From NCBI RefSeq assembly GCF_022447245.1, contig NZ_JAKVBC010000019.1, positions 28,391-92,390 of the forward strand: a DNA stretch of 64,000 nucleotides. Direction: 5' to 3'. Positions 26,218-32,857 of this stretch are shown here, in pieces. Each line of letters begins with the position of its first letter. Within the stretch, counting starts at the first letter, position 1. The DNA comes from Kordia sp. GTDB taxonomy: Bacteria > Bacteroidota > Bacteroidia > Flavobacteriales > Flavobacteriaceae. Under the pieces are notes generated by a model that saw only the letters and a program-made list of their open reading frames with translations, had not been told where the DNA came from and ran no database searches. The position numbers and the translations under genes were made by a program.

Positions 26218-27336
26218 ATGAACATTCCAATTTTTGAACTAGAAAGAGTTCAGTCGTTATTTGAAAATACGGTTGATTATAATTTAACGGAAAGTGGATT
26301 TCATCCATATACCTTAAATGAATTATTAAGTAAAGAGCAAATTGACACACTTACCAATACGGTTTTAAGGTATGGACAAACTAATGGTTCTATTCCTCTA
26401 CGTAAACGAATAAGTGCTATGTACAATGGCGCCAATGAAGAAAATGTATTGGTTACAAATGGTTCATCCGAAGCTAATTTTATTGCCTGTCATACACTTT
26501 TAGAAAAAGGAGATGAAGTCGTAATGATGGTTCCAAATTATATGCAAATTTGGGGAATTGCAGAAGAAATGGGTTGTTTCCCTAAAGCATTTCATCTGAG
26601 AGAAGACAACGAATGGAAACCTGATTTGACAGAATTAAAATCTTTGATAACTTCTAAAACAAAAATGATTGCGCTTTGTAATCCTAACAATCCTACAGGA
26701 TACACTTTGACTAATGAAGAAATGCAGGAAATTGTTTCGATTGCCAAAAGTGTTGATGCTTGGATTTACTGTGACGAAGTCTACCGAGGTGCAGAACTAA
26801 ATGGAAAAACTATCGAAAGTTTTATTGGAATGTATGATAAAGTAATGGTCAATGGCGGATTGTCCAAAGCATACGCTTTACCAGGCTTACGTTTGGGATG
26901 GCTAATTGGTCCTGAAAACTTAATAGCAGATACTTGGGCATATAGCGATTATACGTCTATCACGGCTGGAATTATGAGTCATTATATTGGTGAAATCGCA
27001 TTACGTCCAAAAAAAAGACAAGAGATTTTAACTCGAAATAGAACGATGCTGAATGAAAATTTAGTAGCTGTCAAATCTTGGTTAGATCAGTATGGAGATT
27101 TATTTGAATATACAGAACCAAAAGCTGGTGGGATGCTTTTTATAAAGTACAATCTGGATATCAATTCTTCGGAATTAGCAGAATGGTTGCGAACTGAAAA
27201 GAGCGTTTTCATTCTTGCAGGCGATTGTTATGGAATGGATCATCATTTTAGAATCGGAATTGGAGAACGCAAAACGTACATTTTAGAAGGATTGGAACGT
27301 ATAAAACAAGCATTGAAAGCACGTTTTAATTTGTAA
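26218..27336 (+). CDS. class I/II PLP aminotransferase
   Basis: 372-residue fold-type I aminotransferase. Seen: VTNGSSEANFIACHTLLEKGD, CNPNNPTGYTL (substrate and PLP contacts), YCDEVYRG with the Asp that holds the pyridine nitrogen (about 186), the lysine motif GGLSKAYALPGLRLGW (about K217), and a terminal FRIGIGERK with the carboxylate-binding Arg. It looks like aspartate-aminotransferase-superfamily enzymes used in specialised amino-acid metabolism (capreomycidine-synthase and beta-hydroxylation families are similar in layout), but the substrate is unknown. Probably in one unit with the dehydratase and cyclodeaminase genes across the decayed EF-hand gene. Confidence 0.88.
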   Translation: MNIPIFELERVQSLFENTVDYNLTESGFHPYTLNELLSKEQIDTLTNTVLRYGQTNGSIPLRKRISAMYNGANEENVLVTNGSSEANFIACHTLLEKGDEVVMMVPNYMQIWGIAEEMGCFPKAFHLREDNEWKPDLTELKSLITSKTKMIALCNPNNPTGYTLTNEEMQEIVSIAKSVDAWIYCDEVYRGAELNGKTIESFIGMYDKVMVNGGLSKAYALPGLRLGWLIGPENLIADTWAYSDYTSITAGIMSHYIGEIALRPKKRQEILTRNRTMLNENLVAVKSWLDQYGDLFEYTEPKAGGMLFIKYNLDINSSELAEWLRTEKSVFILAGDCYGMDHHFRIGIGERKTYILEGLERIKQALKARFNL

Positions 27337-27378
27337 CAGGATTACCAAAGCATGCGTATTATTCTTAATTTGCACGCT

Positions 27379-27804
27379 ATGGTAGATTTTCAATTAATTT
27401 TTTTAGATCATGTTGCCATTCGTGTGAAAGATATTGATGCTTCTGTAGCTTGGCACAAAAAAGTATTGGGTTTAAAGTGTTATCAACTTCCTGAATGGGG
27501 CGACTTTCCAATTTTTATGCTGTCTGGAAAAACAGGCATTGCATTGTTTCCTGGAAATACAAATGATCCAAAACTGGAAACAACTTCTAAAAACGTAAAG
27601 ATTGATCACTTTGCGTTTCAAGTTAGCAATGAAGCTTTTTCAAAAGCTCGTAAACATTATGAAAATTTAGGACTCTCCTACTCTTTTCAAGATCATCATT
27701 ATTTTCATTCGATCTACACCAAAGATTTAGATAGACACACAGTAGAGTTGACAACTTTGGTTGTGAATGCAGATACGTTTTACTCAAAAAAAATAGACTT
27801 ATGA
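27379..27804 (+). CDS. VOC family (glyoxalase/dioxygenase-like) protein
   Basis: About 141 residues from the ATG at 27379 (MVDFQLIFLDHVAIRV); an ATG at 27352 would add nine residues. One vicinal-oxygen-chelate module pair: LDHVAIRVKDIDASVAWHKKVLGL carries the first metal His, KIDHFAFQVSNEAFSKARKHY a second, and LDRHTVELTTL the terminal Glu, so a metal site is plausible. It overlaps the following gene by four bases (ATGA), showing translational coupling. Confidence 0.85.
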   Translation: MVDFQLIFLDHVAIRVKDIDASVAWHKKVLGLKCYQLPEWGDFPIFMLSGKTGIALFPGNTNDPKLETTSKNVKIDHFAFQVSNEAFSKARKHYENLGLSYSFQDHHYFHSIYTKDLDRHTVELTTLVVNADTFYSKKIDL

Positions 27805-28349
27805 AAATAGGAAAGTTATTCAATCAGCTAAGCAAAAGTCAATACATTCATTACATTTACAATCGTAAAAAATATACTGACTTTAATACCTTAGGGTTGT
27901 ATCGATCTATTTGTGAAAATGAAAAATTAACACTTACTGAAAAAATAGAAATTAGAGATTACGCTAATACTATTTTCGGAAAAACATTTACTTTTTTGCA
28001 GCTCAAAGATCCTCAAATGTATTTTGAAGTCATTACTTTAGGTGAAGAATTAACCGTAGCCGACGAAAAACAACTTTGGGAAAATATTAGAAGTAATCAA
28101 CAAAAAATATTAGCAGATAAAAAAATTAAACATCGAAACTTTGGAGAATATTCCAAACACAATTGCGGCTATAAAGATTGTAACTACAATGGTTTAATGA
28201 TTAAACAAGGATCTTTTTTAACTGAAAGCGCAATACATTTTAATTCTGACAAAAATGAGTATGCGGCTAGAGATAAATCAGAACGAATAAAGAAACAACG
28301 AAAAAATAAAAAACAAATCATCAAAGATGAATTAAACGATTTTATGTGA
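27801..28349 (+). CDS. hypothetical protein, coupled to VOC gene
   Basis: 182-residue soluble protein starting inside the VOC stop codon (ATGA overlap). The N-terminal two thirds are helical and unrecognised. The segment KHNCGYKDCNYNGLMIKQGS contains a small Cys pair, and the C-terminus is very Lys-rich (ERIKKQRKNKKQIIKDELNDF), hinting at nucleic-acid or ribosome contact. Function unknown; the tight coupling suggests a role with the VOC protein. Confidence 0.7.
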   Translation: MKIGKLFNQLSKSQYIHYIYNRKKYTDFNTLGLYRSICENEKLTLTEKIEIRDYANTIFGKTFTFLQLKDPQMYFEVITLGEELTVADEKQLWENIRSNQQKILADKKIKHRNFGEYSKHNCGYKDCNYNGLMIKQGSFLTESAIHFNSDKNEYAARDKSERIKKQRKNKKQIIKDELNDFM

Positions 28350-28473
28350 TTTATTTTAGAATCAACACGCTACCGATTGATTAGTTTGGTTGAAAATACA
28401 GATGAATTTTATTACTAAAATCATTGTTGCTTCACAATCTTTGAATTACTTTTATTTTTTAAATCTATAGTGA

Positions 28474-29427
28474 ATGAGTACCATCTCCAACAGCAAACGA
28501 AACCTAGTTCGTATTGTGTATGATATTGCCAATGATTACGGAATTACGATTGATTCTTTTTCGTATGATTGGATATTGAAACTTTCTAAAAACAATATTC
28601 ACAAACATATTTTTGGTTATAATTTTGAGTTGAATTCTTCTACTGCAAAGATGATTGCTGGTGACAAAAGTGCTGCTTCCGATTTACTCAAAGCTGCAAA
28701 TGTTGCAACCGTTGAACATACATTGTTTCTCAATCCAAGTATGGGCAAATATGTAAGAAGCATTGGAAATTGGCAACAAATCCTGGCTTATTTCCATGAA
28801 AACAATCAACATATTGTGTGCAAACCTGTTGATGGAACTGGAGGAAATGGTGTATTTATGGCTACTACAGTCACTGAATTAGAACAAGCAATTCACACCT
28901 TATTTTCAAAGCATCGAAGCATTTGCCTATCTCCTTTTTATAATATCAAAAAAGAGTACAGAGCTGTGATTTTAGATGGTGAAGTAGAATTATTGTATCA
29001 AAAAAATATTCCTTTTGTAGCGGCTGATGGTTCCAAAACCATTCTCGAATTACTACAAACTAAATTTTCAGGCGAAACCTTAGATAATGTAATTACATCA
29101 TTTTCTGATAGAAGTGATAAAAACTTCTATGATATTCCTGAGAAAGGAGACATTATTGAAGTGAATTGGAAAAGTAATTTAGGAGAAGGCGCACAAGCTG
29201 AAATCATAGAAAATTCAGCAATAAAACAACTTGCCATCCAAGCTGCAAAGGCAATTAATATTCGTTTCTGCTCTGTAGATATTATTGAAACTACTTCAGG
29301 AGTATTTTATGTTTTGGAAATAAATTCTGGCGTGATGATTGAGCATTTCCTCAACAGCAATCCGCAAGAATATAATCGAATTAAAAGTATTTATGAGAAA
29401 GTGGTTTTGAGAATGTTTGGAATCTAA
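28474..29427 (+). CDS. ATP-grasp family ligase
   Basis: 317-residue ATP-grasp enzyme, which would join a carboxylate to an amine or similar nucleophile via acyl phosphate. Visible: a pre-ATP region with ELNSSTAKMIAGDKSAASDLLKAANV, the ATP-grasp lysine region HIVCKPVDGTGGNGVF (P-loop-like), EYRAVILDGEVELLYQK, and the Mg-binding end SVDIIETTSGVFYVLEINSGVMIEHF with the Glu and Asn of the ExN motif. It resembles RimK/glutathione-synthase-like stand-alone ligases. Last enzyme of the dehydratase-cyclodeaminase-aminotransferase run; a damaged copy of its C-terminus lies 400 bases downstream. Confidence 0.85.
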   Translation: MSTISNSKRNLVRIVYDIANDYGITIDSFSYDWILKLSKNNIHKHIFGYNFELNSSTAKMIAGDKSAASDLLKAANVATVEHTLFLNPSMGKYVRSIGNWQQILAYFHENNQHIVCKPVDGTGGNGVFMATTVTELEQAIHTLFSKHRSICLSPFYNIKKEYRAVILDGEVELLYQKNIPFVAADGSKTILELLQTKFSGETLDNVITSFSDRSDKNFYDIPEKGDIIEVNWKSNLGEGAQAEIIENSAIKQLAIQAAKAINIRFCSVDIIETTSGVFYVLEINSGVMIEHFLNSNPQEYNRIKSIYEKVVLRMFGI

Positions 29428-29517
29428 TTATTCCCTTTTCTTTCAAAACCATGTAACTAAATATTTTTTTGATATACAAATAAATCATATTGTAATCTTT
29501 TTAACTTCTTTTACAAC

Positions 29518-29799
29518 ATGAACATTATATATATTTTTTTGGTTCTTATATTCATAGTATATCTTTTCCGCACGGTAAAGGCTCAAAAGAAGATTACTCA
29601 AAATAAAGTACTCACCAAGACTCAAAAAGTTTTAAACTCCATATTGATATGGATACTACCTTTTGCTTGGTATTATATCATAAAAGAAATGATAGAAGAC
29701 GATTTTGTAATTATGACCAAAAAGAAGAGAGACGAACTACTTGTAAAACACGATCGAAATCCTCATTCTCACATGGGCGGAGATGTTGGGGACTTTTAA
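29518..29799 (+). CDS. small two-helix membrane protein
   Basis: 93 residues with two likely membrane helices, IIYIFLVLIFIVYLF (3-17) and LNSILIWILPFAWYYI (about 38-54), then a charged, His-containing tail ending HSHMGGDVGDF. No family recognised. It lies between the ATP-grasp gene and the broken ATP-grasp tail copy. Confidence 0.6.
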   Translation: MNIIYIFLVLIFIVYLFRTVKAQKKITQNKVLTKTQKVLNSILIWILPFAWYYIIKEMIEDDFVIMTKKKRDELLVKHDRNPHSHMGGDVGDF

Positions 29800-29827
29800 T
29801 AACGTCTATTAATGAATTGTATTCCAA

Positions 29828-29977
29828 AACATTATTGAAACAACTTTAGGAGAATTTTATGTATTCGGAATCAATTCTGGTGTGATGATTGCGTATTTAT
29901 ACAACAACAATCCGCAAGAATACAATCGTATTAAAGCTATTTATGAGAAAGCTGTGTTGTGGATGCTAGAAATTTAA
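29828..29977 (+). pseudogene. C-terminal fragment of a duplicated ATP-grasp ligase
   Basis: An open frame of 49 codons without a start codon encodes NIIETTLGEFYVFGINSGVM, continuing NNNPQEYNRIKAIYEKAV and ending in a stop. It is co-linear with the last 49 residues of the ATP-grasp ligase at 28474-29427 (DIIETTSGVFYVLEINSGVM, NSNPQEYNRIKSIYEKVV). DNA similarity is high but not perfect. The catalytic Glu of EIN has become Gly. It is the remnant of a tandem duplication from which the 5' part has been lost or replaced by the small membrane-protein gene. Confidence 0.85.
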
Positions 29978-29990
29978 ACTAGTCATTTTT

Positions 29991-30812
29991 ATGAAAACCT
30001 ATTTCCTTTCTATTATTTCAGTCTTTTCTTTTTTTATTGCCAATGCACAATCTATTACCAAAAAAGCTATTGCTAAAAATAAAGTTAAAACGATTACTAA
30101 AAAGGAGTATTATACTAATTCTAGTGAAGGTTGTAACACTTCTACCACAACTTATGATTCAAAAGGGAATACCATTAAATGGGATATGAAACGTTTGGGA
30201 TTTTTTTTTGAATATAAATACGATGAACAAGATAGAAAAATCGAATTAATTCGAAAAAGTAAATCAGATTCAACAGATGTGTATATTATGAAGACCACAT
30301 ATGATGAACAAGGTAATATTCTTATTGACAACGGCACTGAGTATCAGAACTTCTATGATAAAAAAAATCACTTAATAAAATCTGTAAAGCTTGATGATGA
30401 TGAAAATACTGCAAATAACTTATTAAAAACTTATCAATACGATTCGTCTGGTAATTTGATCAAAGAAGTTCATTTTGAAAACACCAAAATTGTGAATACC
30501 ATTTTATATGAATATGATACTTTTTGTAGATTGGTTGAAAAGAGAGAATATGATAAAAGTAGCATTAAATACAGGAATGAAGAGTATGCTAAGTATAAGA
30601 AACCTATTGCGTATTTTTTATCTAATATTAGTTATGATGAACTAGGAAGAATCAAAGAAGAATACTCATATTTCAGTGATCCTTGTATAAGCATAGATGA
30701 TCATTACACTTTTAAGAATTTTTATAAACTAAGCGATTTATTAGAAAGAACCGAAGTGTTTTTTCGAGATAAACATGTATCAACTACAAACTATTCATAT
30801 ACTTTTTACTAA
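29991..30812 (+). CDS. exported YD/RHS-like repeat protein
   Basis: 273 residues with signal peptide MKTYFLSIISVFSFFIANAQ. The mature protein consists of YD-type repeats: YDSKGNTIKWDM, YDEQDRKIELIRK, YDEQGNILIDNG, YDSSGNLIKEVHFE, YDTFCRLVEKREYD and YDELGRIKEEYSYF. This is the YDxxGN/LI pattern of small RHS-like beta-strand proteins in Bacteroidota. Probably an envelope or surface protein; no toxin domain is present. Its stop codon abuts the stop of paaY on the other strand with no gap and no visible terminator. Confidence 0.8.
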   Translation: MKTYFLSIISVFSFFIANAQSITKKAIAKNKVKTITKKEYYTNSSEGCNTSTTTYDSKGNTIKWDMKRLGFFFEYKYDEQDRKIELIRKSKSDSTDVYIMKTTYDEQGNILIDNGTEYQNFYDKKNHLIKSVKLDDDENTANNLLKTYQYDSSGNLIKEVHFENTKIVNTILYEYDTFCRLVEKREYDKSSIKYRNEEYAKYKKPIAYFLSNISYDELGRIKEEYSYFSDPCISIDDHYTFKNFYKLSDLLERTEVFFRDKHVSTTNYSYTFY

Positions 30813-31409
30813 TCACTTCCCCATAAAATCACGTAAGGTATCATAGAATGCTTCCTGCGTAGGACGATCTTTCGGAACTTCACGTAACGGTTCTACTTCT
30901 CGAAGACTTTCATGACAATCGGCTGGTAATTGCTGATACAACTCTGTGCCTTTGGTTTTCCAAGCAATCATTTCGTCACTCACTTCTTTGATTATTTTTG
31001 CAGGATTTCCAACTACTAAACTACGACGTGGAATGATCGTTTTTGCTTTTACGAATGCCATCGCGCCAATAATACTTTCGTCGCCTATTTCTGTATCATC
31101 CATGATCACTGTATTCATTCCAACCAACACATTTCTTCCAATATTTGCACCATGAATGATGGCACCATGTCCAATATGGGCACTTTCTTTCAATACAATG
31201 GATTTCCCTGGAAACATGTGTACGGTACAGTTTTCCTGCACATTGACTCCATCTTCTAAGATAATTTCTCCCCAATCGCCACGAATTGCTGCGCCTGGAC
31301 CGATATAACAATCTTTTCCAATAATGACATTTCCTGTTATAGCTGCCAACGGATGCACAAAACTACTTTCGTGTACGACCGGAATGTATCCTTTGAAACT
31401 GTAAATCAT
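30813..31409 (-). CDS. paaY: PaaY-like gamma-carbonic-anhydrase-fold protein
   Basis: 198-residue left-handed beta-helix protein (hexapeptide repeats such as VIIGKDCYIGPGAAIRGDWG, AHIGHGAIIHGANIGRNVLVGMN) with His residues at the positions that bind metal between subunits in the gamma-carbonic-anhydrase family. The C-terminal helix (EVSDEMIAWKTKGTELYQQL) matches PaaY, a thioesterase that relieves dead-end CoA esters in phenylacetate degradation. Last gene of the minus-strand paa operon, which supports the assignment. Confidence 0.85.
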   Translation of the reverse strand: MIYSFKGYIPVVHESSFVHPLAAITGNVIIGKDCYIGPGAAIRGDWGEIILEDGVNVQENCTVHMFPGKSIVLKESAHIGHGAIIHGANIGRNVLVGMNTVIMDDTEIGDESIIGAMAFVKAKTIIPRRSLVVGNPAKIIKEVSDEMIAWKTKGTELYQQLPADCHESLREVEPLREVPKDRPTQEAFYDTLRDFMGK

Positions 31410-31571
31410 GGTTTTAGATTTGAGATGTTACTATTGTATTTCACCTTTACTCAATATAAAAAGCATTGAGATTGACTTTTCTAAAGGTACTGGATTTTTT
31501 TAAAGTGTTGCTTCTGATTTGTCTTTACAAGATAAAGTGGTAGCTACTTCAAATTTGAGTCCGGAACAAAG

Positions 31572-31667
31572 ACGTCAGTTCGAGTTATCTAGAGCTAATT
31601 GGAAATCTAGGCTGTTCCCTATTCATTTTTATTTTGCTTTAGTGAATAAAAACACTCGAACTGACGT
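31572..31667. repeat. perfect 14-bp inverted repeat, REP-like, between paaF and paaY
   Basis: ACGTCAGTTCGAGT (31572-31585) and ACTCGAACTGACGT (31654-31667) are exact reverse complements around a 68-base loop that itself contains short complementary arms. The core is the same element as at 12729 and 20922 (ACGTCANTTCGAGT). It lies 10 bases behind the paaF stop in the 267-base gap, so it may shape the mRNA between the last two genes of the operon. No gene is visible in the gap. Confidence 0.75.
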
Positions 31668-31676
31668 TCAGTAATA

Positions 31677-32429
31677 TTATTTGAACCTTTTTAGTGTTTC
31701 TTTTGTAAACTCTGAAAGCACTAATCTTCCTGAGATTGCCGCACGTTCTGCTAGTAAGTCATCCCAGTTTTCTGTGCCTACCCAAAATGCTTTTTTCATT
31801 TCCGCCATTGCTTCTGGATTATACGTGCAAAGATGGTTTGCAAATGCAGTTACTGCTTCATCCAATTCTTCATTAGAATCGAAAACCTGCATGTATAAAC
31901 CTTTGTTTCTTGCCCATTCTGCATCGTAGAAACTGTTGGCATCAATGGCAATTTGTGACATTCCGCTAAGACCTAGTTTACGTTCAACCGCTGGTCCAAC
32001 TACAAACGGTCCAATTCCTACATTTAACTCGCTTAGCTTGATAGAAGCAAATTTTGAAGCCATACAATAGTCTACCGCAGAAGCCAATCCTACGCCACCA
32101 CCAACGGTTTTTCCTTGTACGCGTCCAATGATGAATTTTGGACATTTACGCATCGCATTGATAACGTTAGCAAATCCAGAAAAGAAGATTCTTCCCGCTT
32201 CTGCATCGTTGATATTGATGAGTTCTTTGAAGCTTGCACCTGCACAGAATGTTCTATCTCTTCCACTTTTTAGAACAATAACTTTGATGTCGTCATTATT
32301 TCCTGCATCTGTGATGGTTTGTGCTAGTTTTGCTAAAATATCACCTGGCAACGAATTGTGTGCTGGATGAAAAAATTCGATGGTTGCTACACCATTTTGT
32401 ATGTCTTGTTTTACGTATGGATTTGTCAT
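31677..32429 (-). CDS. paaF: enoyl-CoA hydratase/isomerase family protein (PaaF-like)
   Basis: About 250-residue crotonase-fold enzyme; the start at 32429 (MTNPYVKQDI) is preferred over ATGs at 32435 and 32444. The CoA-binding and oxyanion-hole segments are RTFCAGASFKEL and GRVQGKTVGGGVGLASAVDYC, with LSELNVGIGPFVVGPAVERKLG in the catalytic region. In the paa route such an enzyme hydrates 2,3-dehydroadipyl-CoA. The paaF label rests on operon position; it is a divergent crotonase and another CoA substrate is possible. Confidence 0.75.
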   Translation of the reverse strand: MTNPYVKQDIQNGVATIEFFHPAHNSLPGDILAKLAQTITDAGNNDDIKVIVLKSGRDRTFCAGASFKELININDAEAGRIFFSGFANVINAMRKCPKFIIGRVQGKTVGGGVGLASAVDYCMASKFASIKLSELNVGIGPFVVGPAVERKLGLSGMSQIAIDANSFYDAEWARNKGLYMQVFDSNEELDEAVTAFANHLCTYNPEAMAEMKKAFWVGTENWDDLLAERAAISGRLVLSEFTKETLKRFK

Positions 32430-32469
32430 ATTCATTTCCCGCAAAAGCGAGAATCTTTTTTTGTTAATT

Positions 32470-32763
32470 CTATTTTATTTTATCTACTAAATCTTCCCAA
32501 ATAGGATTTTCTTTTTCTATTAGTCCAACTTTCCAATCACGATTCCACTTTTTCATACGCTTTTCTAGAAATAATACACTTTCCTTAGTTTCGTGATTCT
32601 CAAAATACACTAAAGTATTCAGATTGTATCTTGCTGAGAATCTGCTTAGATGAACTTTATTTTTATGTTGTCTAATTCTTCTTTTTAAATCTTTGGTAAC
32701 TCCGATATACAAAACACCATTTGGTTTGTTTGTGATGATGTATATGTAGTGAGTTTCTAATTT
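32470..32763 (-). CDS. GIY-YIG nuclease-like protein, no canonical start codon
   Basis: Small GIY-YIG domain protein. The open frame runs from about 32784 down to 32470 and contains the complete motif HYIYIITNKPNGVLYIGVTKDL with KRRIRQHK and FLEKRMKKWNRDWK, as in UvrC-like/YhbQ-type stand-alone domains. No ATG or GTG precedes the first motif; the only candidate start is TTG at 32712, inside the motif, which would delete the GIY half. Either an unusual start is used or the start codon has been lost. It interrupts the paa operon and has no evident link to the pathway. Confidence 0.6.
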   Translation of the reverse strand, partial: KLETHYIYIITNKPNGVLYIGVTKDLKRRIRQHKNKVHLSRFSARYNLNTLVYFENHETKESVLFLEKRMKKWNRDWKVGLIEKENPIWEDLVDKIK

Positions 32764-32857
32764 TGTTAGAATACTTTTTATTACTTACTACTTTCAGTAA
32801 CTTTTCGTTTCTTTCTAGACTCCCGATTTCTCGGGAGTTTTGAACAATTTCGTTTGC

